NCBI GenBank assembly: GCA_963746605.1
Contig: CAVVCH010000049.1
Location: forward strand, 1 to 64,000
Reading direction: 5' to 3'
DNA from: CAVQSS01 sp963746605
GTDB taxonomy: Bacteria > Desulfobacterota > RBG-13-43-22
DNA length: 64,000 nucleotides
Shown here in pieces: positions 1-7,227 of the stretch. Position 1 is the stretch's first letter, and the number at the start of each line of letters is the position of its first letter. Both the position numbers and the translations under genes were made by a program. Below the pieces are notes generated by a model, which saw nothing but the letters and a program-made list of their open reading frames with translations, did no database searches and had not been told where the DNA came from.

Positions 1-751
1 TGATGATCCCAAACTGGCGGTTGAAGATCTTTTCAAAGTCATAATCCATGGGAAATTCAAACACCCGGTCCGTGATTTCCACCTCCTTGAACCGGTGAAT
101 GGCTAGCAGGGGGTCATAATCAGGTTCCTGGTATTTCTTCCCGGGAGTTTTGGCCACCCGGGCGTGGAGGTAAATAGTGTCATGATGGGAGAAGAGCTTG
201 AGGGGTTTGATAAAGTAGGTCTTCGGCTTGTTTTCGCTGATGGACTGGTAGTGGATCTTGCAGACCTTGCGTTCTTCCATGGCCCGGAGGAGTCGGCGCA
301 TGGTTTCCTGGTGCGGGGTATAATCGATGCTTCCCGGCCGGAAGGCGGCGAAAGGCAGGACGCTCACCTGTCGGCCTTCCGGCAGGAGGCTCTGGCTCTT
401 CCAGAGGGCCTGGGCCGCCTCCTCGAATCCGGTCGGACCCAGGAGGTGGGAGGTGAAGGCATGGCACATCTGCAAAAGCTGGATCTCCTTCTCGTTCAAA
501 CCGGATGCCGCCCCCAGGTTGCGGGGCCGTTCCATATAATAAACGTTCCGGTTTCCTTCTTTGGCTTCCTGGATGACCAGCCCATGCCCGGTATTGATTT
601 CGTCCACCAGCCGTAAAACCGTTTGTTTGGAGCAATCCAGCAGGTTGGCTAGTTCTGTCAGGGAGTGCCTCTGCCCCGAGAACATCAAACGGGTATAAAG
701 CGTGATCAATTTTTGACCGTAGGACCGGTCGTAGTCTCTTTTCCTTGGCAT
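1..751 (-). CDS. HTH + WYL-domain transcriptional regulator (3' end beyond window)
   Basis: An uninterrupted minus-strand reading frame of about 250 codons runs from an ATG at 751 to the window edge. The start has a strong GGAGGA ribosome site about 6 nt upstream. The first 70 residues form a DeoR/HTH_11-like winged helix (motif SLTELANLLDCSKQTVLRLV). After a linker comes the beginning of a WYL-type ligand-sensing domain (KVCKIHYQSISENKPKTYFI, then HDTIYLHARV). WYL regulators bind nucleic-acid or nucleotide ligands and often control defence, DNA repair or stress genes; the family is seen in the sequence but the target is unknown. The gene runs away from everything else in the window, so its operon lies to the left. 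The C-terminal WCX extension is not visible. Confidence 0.85.
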   Translation of the reverse strand, partial: MPRKRDYDRSYGQKLITLYTRLMFSGQRHSLTELANLLDCSKQTVLRLVDEINTGHGLVIQEAKEGNRNVYYMERPRNLGAASGLNEKEIQLLQMCHAFTSHLLGPTGFEEAAQALWKSQSLLPEGRQVSVLPFAAFRPGSIDYTPHQETMRRLLRAMEERKVCKIHYQSISENKPKTYFIKPLKLFSHHDTIYLHARVAKTPGKKYQEPDYDPLLAIHRFKEVEITDRVFEFPMDYDFEKIFNRQFGII

Positions 752-782
752 TGACTTCCTCCAGACTTTAAAAATTGGGTTG

Positions 783-850
783 TCCCAGGGCTCCCTCGCC
801 CCCTGGGGAGAGGGTTGGGGTAAGGGGAACTCCCCCTCCTTCGGGAGGGG
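783..850. repeat. GC-rich palindromic intergenic repeat
   Basis: Gap between the WYL gene and the DUF6915-like gene. It is a purine/pyrimidine-skewed stretch ending in a perfect hairpin: CCCCTCC (833-839), loop TTCG, GGAGGGG (844-850). There is no T-tract, so it is not a classical terminator. A related GC-rich palindromic tract recurs at 1350-1396. I infer a dispersed repeat; no function is evident. Confidence 0.5.
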
Positions 851-976
851 ACTTTGACGTTGAACTCTGGAAACGTTTGGGGGGTGGGTGAACCCGGCCC
901 ATCAAGCCAACCTATTTAAACCCGCTTCCGTTACGTCCTATGGAACGATATTGTGGTAAACTTGTCAAATAAAAAT

Positions 977-1269
977 ATGGCCACCTTCGAAAAACATTGC
1001 CGGGAATCCTTGGCCCTATTGGGCCAGCCTACGAGGAAATTCATCTCTGGTTGGACGAATTCCAAGGCCGGGAACCCTATAAGATGAGACATCGGCGATT
1101 AAGGCACCACAAGGCAGGTATCCGCCAGGCTGTGGCCATTTTCGGACCCGAGGCCGAGGCCGTCGCCCGGCGTCACATCATGACCGACCTCCAGGAGAAG
1201 AGGGTTGGACGGATCCAGGATCCCTTCCCCAAAGACGAGGCCGATTTTGTTCGGATCGGTTTTTTCTAA
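977..1269 (+). CDS. DUF6915-like small protein, frameshifted
   Basis: Starting at the ATG at 977 the product begins MATFEKHCRESLALLGQP and then fails; from about 1030 the adjacent frame continues with YEEIHLWLDEFQGREPYKMR and reaches a stop at 1269. Joined, it is a protein of about 97 aa. The RHRRLRHHKAGIRQA segment followed by an IFG and a late H-x-x-x-DL motif resembles the DUF6915 family, small proteins of unknown function recognised by a RHRALRHH-type signature. One indel near 1030 (TTGGGCCAGCC) explains the break, either as a sequencing error or a true pseudogene. It points the same way as the FtsZ-like/cREC/kptA operon but is separated from it by about 240 bp. Confidence 0.55.
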
Positions 1270-1349
1270 TCCATGCTTTTTTTGACTGTTAAACCCCATG
1301 CCGCCGCTAGCGCAGCACCCACGAAGTACGAATAAAGCGTATCCAGCCC

Positions 1350-1396
1350 CCACCCCTCGTAGGGGAGGGGTCCCCTCCCTCCCGCGGGGAGGGGAA
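1350..1396. repeat. GC-rich palindromic tract
   Basis: Within the 237-bp gap before the FtsZ-like gene. It contains GGGAGGGG, T, CCCCTCCC (a perfect inverted repeat with one central base) followed by another CCTCCC/GGGGAGGGG pair. Same flavour as the tract at 783-850. No T-run follows and no gene is seen in the gap. Confidence 0.45.
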
Positions 1397-1506
1397 GGAT
1401 TAAAAGGCTCGTTCCGATCCCCTGGGCTCCCTGGTAACGGGCGGGGGGGATTAAGCGGGGGCTGAGACGGGTCCCTGCTTTCCATACCAAACCCGTTTGG
1501 AAGCCC

Positions 1507-2260
1507 ATGAACCCTGAAAATCCCGAGGGCTATATGATCCCCCGCAGAAAATTTCTCAAGAGTTTGCTGGCCGCCGGGCTAATCCCCGGGCTTGATCTCG
1601 GCCGATGGTTGGAACCCTTACCCACCGGTTACCCTACTCTGCCACCCGATCGACAGAACCCCCTTTCCAAAAACCGGATTATCGGCATCGGGACAGCCGG
1701 GATCAATATCCTTGACCATCTGCTGGAAAGCGGGATACAGGGTATAGACGCCATAGCCTGTCATACGGACCTCTATCGTCTGGCCTGCTCCCGGGCACGG
1801 ACTAGAATTCCTCTTGTCGTCAACCGGTTTGAAACGGTTGGGGATGGAAGTCTGGCCGGGAATTCCAACTGATGCCGACGACTCAGGCTGCCCTTTGGGA
1901 CTCCATTAGGAGATCCGAGGACCTGACCATCGTGGTCGGGTTGGGAGGAAAACCGGGATCCAATTCGCTCAGGGTGATCGCCCGGTTAGGCCATGAGGTC
2001 GGGACCTTCGTCCGAATGGTGGCGACCATGCCTTTCCCTTTCGAAGGAAAAGCCCGCCTTCATCGCGCGGAAGAGGGTTTGAGGGGACTGGGTCTATATG
2101 TGAACGAGAGTATCATTTTCAACAACGATTATGCAATTGGACGCCGGTGGACGAAGAGGTGGAGTTTTTGGATTTTCCGGAAATGGAACGAAAGACCAAT
2201 GTATTGTTGGTCAAAATAATCAAAGAAGCCCTTAATTCCCATGAAAATATTCCTGGATGA
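1507..2260 (+). CDS. FtsZ/tubulin-like protein with Tat-type signal, frameshifted
   Basis: Three frames must be joined (shifts near 1860 and 2140) to give about 250 aa. The N-terminus (better start at ATG 1534) carries a twin-arginine motif PRRKFLKSLLAAGLIPG. The rest aligns motif by motif with the FtsZ GTPase half: IGIGTAGINILDHLLESG (FtsZ T1 loop), IDAIACHTD (FtsZ ...FIAVNTD), DLTIVVGLGGKPGSNS in place of the GGGTGTG T4 loop, then MPFPFEGKARLHRAEEG and ESIIFNND (FtsZ KPF.FEG...EEG and IVIPND). The C-terminal end reads DFPEMERKTNVLLVKI. The T7 synergy loop and C-terminal tubulin domain are absent, so normal filament GTPase chemistry is unlikely. Its 3' end overlaps the cREC gene by 20 bp. 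A Tat signal on a tubulin-like fold is odd and may instead be a cytoplasmic N-terminus. Confidence 0.6.
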
Positions 2261-2567
2261 CGAACGAAAGCCCCCGGATGGCTGGCATCTGGTAAGCACC
2301 CCGCAAGAAGCCATTGAATGGCTGCAAAGGGGAATCGTGGGAGAAATCAGTCTAGATCACGATCTGGGTGACGGGCCGGATAATGGATACCAGGTCATAT
2401 TATGGATCGAGGAAGCGGTTGTCTTGAGACAATTTGTCCCCCCGAAAATCCGGGTCCATTCCGCCAACCCATCCGCCCGGCAAAAAATGGAGTCAGGCAT
2501 CAGGAGTATTTACCGTCTTCATGAAAAAAACCTACGGAAAGTTCCTCAGCCTGGTCCTCCGTCATAA
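2241..2567 (+). CDS. cREC domain protein (cyclic-phosphate-processing receiver)
   Basis: A 108-aa intact frame from ATG 2241. It shows the receiver-like core MKIFLDDERKPPDGW, EISLDHDLGDGPDNGYQVI, and PPKIRVHSANPSARQKME. The DDER, DHDLG and HSANP elements match the cREC family (PF20274), derived from response-regulator receivers but predicted from gene neighbourhoods to process cyclic phosphates on nucleic acid ends. It overlaps the upstream FtsZ-like gene by 20 bp and the downstream kptA by 47 bp, which argues for translational coupling. Pairing of cREC with KptA is itself a known neighbourhood theme for RNA repair; the biochemical role is inferred. Confidence 0.8.
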   Translation: MKIFLDDERKPPDGWHLVSTPQEAIEWLQRGIVGEISLDHDLGDGPDNGYQVILWIEEAVVLRQFVPPKIRVHSANPSARQKMESGIRSIYRLHEKNLRKVPQPGPPS

Positions 2568-3076
2568 ACCGGAGACGATCGGGCTGAATTTGGATCCTCA
2601 GGGTTGGGCAGATATCGATAGCCTCTTGTCCGGGTGCCGCAGGAAAGGCCTGGAACTCGACCGGGAAAAGCTTTTTCGGATCGTGGAAGACGACGACAAG
2701 CAGCGGTTTCAGTTCAGCCCGGACGGGCTCAAGGTCCGTGCCTGCCAGGGACATACCATTCTCGTTGACCTCGAACTGGAGTCGACTGTTCCACCCGATA
2801 AGCTCTACCATGGAACGACGAAAAATTCCTTCCTTCGATTCTGAAACGGGGAATAGTAAAGGGGCAGCGCCTCTACGTACATCTTCCCCGGACACGGACA
2901 CCGCCCGAAAAGTAGGTTCCCGGCGCGGTCTGATAGCCATTCTGGAGGTCCGATCCGGGGAGATGCATCAAAACGGCTTCCGGTTTTACCAGGCGGCCAA
3001 CGGGGTCTGGCTTATCGATCATGTCCCGGTTCGATACGTCCAGCCGTTAGTAGCGAAGAGACCACAAGATTCTTGA
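2521..3076 (+). CDS. kptA: RNA 2'-phosphotransferase KptA/Tpt1, frameshifted
   Basis: Starts at ATG 2521 inside the cREC gene. The first frame gives KFLSLVLRHKPETIGLNLDP, DDKQRFQFSPDGLKVRACQG and YHGTT, classic KptA/Tpt1 motifs including the R-H-K and YHGT NAD-binding elements. The frame then shifts near 2827 (FLPSILKRGIVKGQRLYVHL) and again near 2884 (SPDTDTARKVGSRRG, then GFRFYQAANGVWLIDHVP). Joined, it is about 184 aa, the normal size. The family transfers an internal RNA 2'-phosphate to NAD+, giving ADP-ribose cyclic phosphate and nicotinamide. All diagnostic motifs survive, so the two shifts look more like errors than decay. It is the last gene of the FtsZ-like/cREC/kptA operon. Confidence 0.8.
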
Positions 3077-3143
3077 CAATTTTTGGTTTTTCTTTGATTA
3101 TTTCAAAATATGCGGTGATTAATTGGGGGGAGGTGACTTCTTA

Positions 3144-3413
3144 GTGCCCCGTTTGACCTTTAAGGAAACCATAACCAAGGAAATAGAAATTCCCCTGGAT
3201 CAGCTTTTTGTGATTATTGACCAGTTGTCGTCGATGGATAAGGAAAAATTGCTGAAGAGGCTTCAAACCAAACCGATAAAATTCAAACCCTTCAAAAAGG
3301 ATTCCATCGATTTTATCCTAAAGGATTTTGCCTCCCAGGAAATTTACGAGGAAGGGTTTTTAAAAGATCTTGAAAAAGGCTTGAAAGAGTCATCGGTATA
3401 TAAAAAGGGTTAA
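3144..3413 (+). CDS. Putative antitoxin partner of RelE/ParE-like toxin
   Basis: GTG start at 3144 is chosen because GGGGAGGTGA lies 9 nt upstream. The 89-aa product begins VPRLTFKETITKEIEIPLDQ, is mostly helical and charged, and ends in KGLKESSVYKKG. No DNA-binding motif is obvious. It is placed 1 bp before a toxin-like gene, the usual antitoxin position, and the C-terminal half (FILKDFASQEIYEEGFLKD) could be the toxin-wrapping tail. The assignment as antitoxin rests on position and size, not on a recognised family. Confidence 0.5.
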   Translation: MPRLTFKETITKEIEIPLDQLFVIIDQLSSMDKEKLLKRLQTKPIKFKPFKKDSIDFILKDFASQEIYEEGFLKDLEKGLKESSVYKKG

Positions 3414-3414
3414 C

Positions 3415-3672
3415 ATGCCCGTTATTTTGGAACTTCGACCGGATGTCGCCGCCTTTTTACGGAAGCGGGGACTCTGGAAAAAATGGCTGAAGGCTAGCCG
3501 GTTATTCGAAGATGACCCCTCTCACCCATCTTTAAACACTGAACTTCTGGAACCCAAAAATCGTCTCATCTATTCTTTTCGAATTGACCTGAAATATAGA
3601 GCCCTTTTCATTTGCCATCCTGAAGACAAGATCGAAATCATCGCTGTTACGAAACACTATCGGAAGCGATAG
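3415..3672 (+). CDS. RelE/ParE/YafQ-like toxin
   Basis: An 85-aa protein starting at ATG 3415, immediately after the previous stop. It has the compact RelE-fold pattern: LRPDVAAFLRKRGLWKKWLK, then HPSLNTELLEPKNRLIYSFR, DLKYRALFICHP and a terminal EIIAVTKHYRKR with the H-Y-R-K-R end typical of RelE/YafQ/ParE type toxins (mRNA endonucleases or gyrase poisons). With the preceding small acidic protein it forms a likely type II toxin-antitoxin pair. Which subfamily, and so which target, cannot be decided from the sequence alone. Confidence 0.6.
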   Translation: MPVILELRPDVAAFLRKRGLWKKWLKASRLFEDDPSHPSLNTELLEPKNRLIYSFRIDLKYRALFICHPEDKIEIIAVTKHYRKR

Positions 3673-3716
3673 GAATAGGGGGCTCTTCATCTGGGGCAAG
3701 AAATTTCTGTATATAA

Positions 3717-4487
3717 TTAGACTTTGACCGAACAAACCCCATCCGAAAACCTGTCGATTTTGGTATAAGCCGGTTTAATGACCCATCTCCCGGTCTTGTC
3801 TATAAACCCCCACTTATCGTTCTTTTGGACCCCGGCTAAGCCATCGTGAAAACTCCGACCATGATGACCACTTTTCATCTTGATAACGACCTCCCCGGAC
3901 TTATTGATGTACCCGGCACGAATCCCTTTACGATCATCCCGGACGACATAAGCCAACCCTTCGGAGAATGGCTCGGCCACAAAATATAGCGGGGGAATAA
4001 CGAGTTTCCCGGTCACGTCGATGTACCCGTACAGGCCATTGAGAGTGATCTTCCCCATTCCGTTTTCGAAGGCTTCGGCTAATTCGTACTGGAAGGGGAC
4101 AACGACTTCCCCGGCCGGATTGATGTAGCCCCACTTCCCCTCCTCTTGGGCAACCGGGGCCAAGCCGTCTTTGAACCAGTGGGCGTTCCAATAGACCGGT
4201 TCGATGGCGACTTTTCCGGTTTTATCAATATATCCCCATTTCTTATTAATCGAGACCGGGGCCAACCCTTGGGAGAAAGGGCTGGCGTAATCATATATCG
4301 GCTCTATAACCCATTTCCCTGCCTTATCGATAAACCCTTTCTTCTCCCCAATCCCGACCAGTCCCAACCCTTCGAAAAAAAGCCAAATCCTGTCATATTT
4401 GGGCAGATAAAAAACCACTTCACCATTTCGGTTGATAAACCCATGTTTATGGTCAATCGTCACGGAGGACAACCCTTCCCTGAACAC
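3717..4487 (-). CDS. WG-repeat protein, 5'-truncated
   Basis: About 256 aa built almost entirely of WG (KWG) repeats of about 35-50 residues: KWGYIDKTGKVAIEPVYW, KWGYINPAGEVVVPFQYE, LYGYIDVTGKLVIPPLYF, KWGFIDKTGRWVIKPAYT. Such beta-rich repeats occur in bacterial surface or signalling proteins of unknown function. The frame stays open upstream of the GTG at 4487, and repeat-like sequence (EWVIPPAYDSCG) extends to about 4530, where homology stops abruptly and no signal peptide or start is found. The gene has therefore probably lost its 5' end at a junction with the DUF2779 remnant on the opposite strand. Confidence 0.7.
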   Translation of the reverse strand: MFREGLSSVTIDHKHGFINRNGEVVFYLPKYDRIWLFFEGLGLVGIGEKKGFIDKAGKWVIEPIYDYASPFSQGLAPVSINKKWGYIDKTGKVAIEPVYWNAHWFKDGLAPVAQEEGKWGYINPAGEVVVPFQYELAEAFENGMGKITLNGLYGYIDVTGKLVIPPLYFVAEPFSEGLAYVVRDDRKGIRAGYINKSGEVVIKMKSGHHGRSFHDGLAGVQKNDKWGFIDKTGRWVIKPAYTKIDRFSDGVCSVKV

Positions 4488-4523
4488 CCCACAGGAGTCA
4501 TAAGCCGGCGGGATAACCCATTC

Positions 4524-4751
4524 CCAGCCCTGGTCCCGGACCTGAGTTATGAGGATATGGAAATCGGGGACGGCGGCATGGCCATGTTAGGGTATCTTAA
4601 GATGTGTGGGTCCCAGGATTCCGATGAGGTGGCCGGTCTCCGGAAATCCCTCCTCGATTATTGCTGCCTGGATACTTTGGGGATGGTAAGGCTTTTTGAA
4701 AAGCTAAGAGATAAGGCAAATAAATCCCTTGTTTTAAGACCTTTATCCTGA
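4524..4751 (+). pseudogene. 3' remnant of a DUF2779 protein gene
   Basis: Only the last 75 codons remain: PALVPDLSYEDMEIGDGGMA, then YCCLDTLGMVRLFEKL, ending at a TGA at 4749-4751. The SYEDMEI-GDGG-MA and YC-LDTL-MV pattern is the C-terminal signature of DUF2779 proteins (RNase H-like nuclease fold, usually above 450 aa). Sequence to the left belongs to the WG-repeat gene on the other strand, so the front of this gene was removed in the same event. No start codon with a ribosome site is present. Treated as a non-functional scar. Confidence 0.6.
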
Positions 4752-4806
4752 TAAATTGGAAGATTAAATCATCCCACTAAAGATATTCAAAGGGAGGAAC
4801 CTTATC

Positions 4807-5592
4807 GTGGATTGGGGCATGAAAAATCGTCTTTCAAGGATTATCAACCCGGCTACCGGCCGGACCGTAATGCTGGCCGTGGATCACGGTTATTTTTTGG
4901 GGCCTACTTCAGGCCTGGAAAAACCCGGTGAAACCATTGTACCTTTGATTCCCTATGCGGATTGCCTGATGCTTAACCGGGGTATGTTAAGGAGTTCGAT
5001 CCCTGAGGAAGTCCAGGTTCCGATCGTCCTGCGGGTCTCGGGAGGCTCCAGCGTCTTGAAAGAACTGTCCAATGAAGAAATCACCCTGTCGATGGAAGAC
5101 GCCATCCGGCTGAATGCCTCCGGCCTGGCCCTGTCCATTTTCGTCGGGGCGGAATATGAAAAACAGACCTTGGTCTCCCTGTCCAACCTGATCAATGAAG
5201 GGGAAAAATACGGGATCCCCATCTTGGCCGTCACGGCCGTCGGCAAGGAAATGGGTAGGGATGTCCGCTACTTAAGCCTGGCCTCGCGAATAGCGGCTGA
5301 ACTGGGGGCCCATTTGATAAAAACCTATTATTGCGAGGACTTCGACAAACTGGTCAACAGTTGCCCGGTCCCGGTGGTGATTGCCGGCGGCAAGAAATTG
5401 CCTGAACCCGAGGCGCTGGAATTGGCCTACAATGCCGTCCAACGAGGGGCCGTGGGCGTGGACATGGGGCGGAACATCTTTCAATCCGAAAACCCCAGGG
5501 CCATGATCCAGGCCGTTCGAGCCGTAGTCCACGATAAAGCCACCCCCCGGCAGGCCTTGGAATTGTTTAATACGGTGAAGCATTCGGGTTGA
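4807..5592 (+). CDS. LsrF/DhnA-type class I aldolase
   Basis: 261 aa from a GTG at 4807 with GGGAGGA 9 nt upstream (an alternative ATG lies at 4819). TIM-barrel DeoC/FbaB/LsrF family: MLAVDHGYFLGP near the N-terminus, the Schiff-base lysine in GAHLIKTYYCEDF, the phosphate loop VIAGGKKL and the C-terminal GVDMGRNIFQ. LsrF cleaves phospho-AI-2 products by thiolysis; related DhnA aldolases act on other phospho-sugars, and some initiate aromatic amino-acid synthesis in archaea and anaerobes. No lsr genes are nearby, so the substrate is open. It stands alone between a scar and a terminator hairpin. Confidence 0.8.
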   Translation: MDWGMKNRLSRIINPATGRTVMLAVDHGYFLGPTSGLEKPGETIVPLIPYADCLMLNRGMLRSSIPEEVQVPIVLRVSGGSSVLKELSNEEITLSMEDAIRLNASGLALSIFVGAEYEKQTLVSLSNLINEGEKYGIPILAVTAVGKEMGRDVRYLSLASRIAAELGAHLIKTYYCEDFDKLVNSCPVPVVIAGGKKLPEPEALELAYNAVQRGAVGVDMGRNIFQSENPRAMIQAVRAVVHDKATPRQALELFNTVKHSG

Positions 5593-5628
5593 TCGACCGG
5601 ATCTTTCCACGTTCCGCTGGTTCAAACG

Positions 5629-5665
5629 GTGGGAAGCCCTATCCGCGACAGGGTTTTCCACTTTT
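5629..5665 (+). terminator. Candidate Rho-independent terminator after aldolase
   Basis: GTGGGAAGCCCT (5629-5640), 9-nt loop, AGGGTTTTCCAC (5650-5661): a 12-bp stem with two G-U pairs, followed by TTTT. It lies 37 bp after the aldolase stop. Confidence 0.6.
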
Positions 5666-5731
5666 CCCCCCGCCGGCCAAATCCTCGACCATTATTTTTT
5701 AAATAAATAAGGATATTACCTATTTTTTCGC

Positions 5732-5758
5732 TTGACTTAACCTGATTCGGATTATAAT
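5732..5758 (+). promoter_or_regulatory. Sigma-70-like promoter before tolC-like gene
   Basis: TTGACT at 5732-5737 and a perfect TATAAT at 5753-5758 separated by 15 bp (short of the ideal 17). It sits 38 bp upstream of the TolC-like start and downstream of the terminator, consistent with a new transcription unit. Confidence 0.45.
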
Positions 5759-5796
5759 GCTTTTTAGGAATCAAATATAAAGTCAATCCTGGATTT

Positions 5797-7227
5797 ATGC
5801 CGTCTTTGATTACATGGTATTTTCGGGTCCTCATCCTGGGACTGCTCCTGGTCTGTTTTACCGGAATTGCTCTCGCTTCGGAGACCTCGTCGAAAACTTG
5901 GACACTGGAGGAGGCTATCGCCCGGGCCTTTCAAACCAGCCCGGCCCTGCAGGCTTCCAAAGAAGCCATGGAATCCGCGGCCTTTAAAAAGAAAAGAGCC
6001 CAGACCGGCTTTTTTCCAAAGTTAAGCACTCAATATAATTACAGTTATATTGATAATCCCCCTAAAGCCAAGGTCCCGGCCCAGGATTTTGGGGTTGTTA
6101 CCATACCGGCCAGCACCTTTGCAGTTGGGCCCCAGGACAATTATGCTTTTAATATCACCTTAGAGCAGCCGATTTTTACCGGTCTGGCCTTAATCACTAA
6201 TTATGAACTGGCCCAATTGGGAGTGGATCTTTCTAAAATCAAATATCTGCAGGAGCAACTCCAATTAGTCCTGCGAGTCAAAGAAACTTATTTTACCCTG
6301 CTCGGAACCCGGCAACTTAAGCTGGTGGCCGAGCAAACAGTCGCTCAAATCACGGACAATGTCAGGATCGCCCGGGATTTTTTTCAGGTCGGTCTGATTC
6401 CTTTAAATGACCTGTTGAAATCCGAAGTCGAATTGGCTGAAGCCCGACAAAAACAGGTTCGTGCGGAAAATCTGGTTTTAGTAGCCCAGTCCCAGTTAAA
6501 CACCCTTTTGCACCTTCCCCTGGAAGAAATGTTGCTCGTTCAGGATATCCAGCAATACGAACCCTACGAAAAGAGATTGAGCGAATGCAAGCAGGAAGCC
6601 CTGCAGAACCGTCCGGAAGTAAAAGAGGTGAATACCCAACTGGAAATAGCCCAAAAAAATATCCAATTGGCCCGGAGTGAATACTACCCCCAGGTCTATT
6701 TACAAAGCCGCTACAAGAAAGAGGGCGACACCCCCAACGTCTCCGGCAGCGATTTTACCTATGCCGATAATTTTGAAATCAGTGCCGGGATAAAGTGGAA
6801 TTTCTGGGAATGGGGTCGGACCCATTATCTGGTCCAGGAAAAAATCGTTGAACGGGAGCAGGTGAAAGCCGCCTTCACCCAGGTCCAGGACTCCGTTCAA
6901 TTGGAAGTCCAGGAAGCCTATATTACCCTGAAAGAATCGGAAAAAAATATCGGAGTGGCCCAAAAAGCCATCGAGCAGGCCGAGGAAAATTTTCGAATCA
7001 GTGAGGTCCGCTTCCGTGAACAGGTGTCCACCACATTGGAATTGTTTGACGCCCAAACGCTGCTGACCCAGGCCAAAGTAAATTACTATCGCGCCCTCTA
7101 TGGGTTTCAGATTGCCAGCGGCAAGGCTTCAAAAGGCTATGGGGAACCAATAAATCTAACTTTAACCTTATTTTATTTCCCGGGGGATTTATGTCTAAAA
7201 CGGCCAAGATTAAATATGCCGGTCTGA
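5797..7227 (+). CDS. TolC-family outer membrane efflux protein
   Basis: 476 aa with an N-terminal signal peptide (hydrophobic LILGLLLVCFTGIALASE). The mature protein has two OEP repeats of long coiled helices, including TLEEAIARAFQTSPALQASK, ENVRIARDF-like QITDNVRIARDFFQVG and LPLNDLLKSEVELAEARQKQ; the second repeat has NFRISEVRFREQVSTTLELF. TolC proteins trimerise into an outer-membrane channel-tunnel for type I secretion or RND/ABC export. No inner-membrane pump is adjacent. The last 40 residues (after GFQIASGK) are atypical and overlap the ctpA start by 37 bp, so the natural stop may have been lost through an indel near 7120. Confidence 0.85.
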   Translation: MPSLITWYFRVLILGLLLVCFTGIALASETSSKTWTLEEAIARAFQTSPALQASKEAMESAAFKKKRAQTGFFPKLSTQYNYSYIDNPPKAKVPAQDFGVVTIPASTFAVGPQDNYAFNITLEQPIFTGLALITNYELAQLGVDLSKIKYLQEQLQLVLRVKETYFTLLGTRQLKLVAEQTVAQITDNVRIARDFFQVGLIPLNDLLKSEVELAEARQKQVRAENLVLVAQSQLNTLLHLPLEEMLLVQDIQQYEPYEKRLSECKQEALQNRPEVKEVNTQLEIAQKNIQLARSEYYPQVYLQSRYKKEGDTPNVSGSDFTYADNFEISAGIKWNFWEWGRTHYLVQEKIVEREQVKAAFTQVQDSVQLEVQEAYITLKESEKNIGVAQKAIEQAEENFRISEVRFREQVSTTLELFDAQTLLTQAKVNYYRALYGFQIASGKASKGYGEPINLTLTLFYFPGDLCLKRPRLNMPV

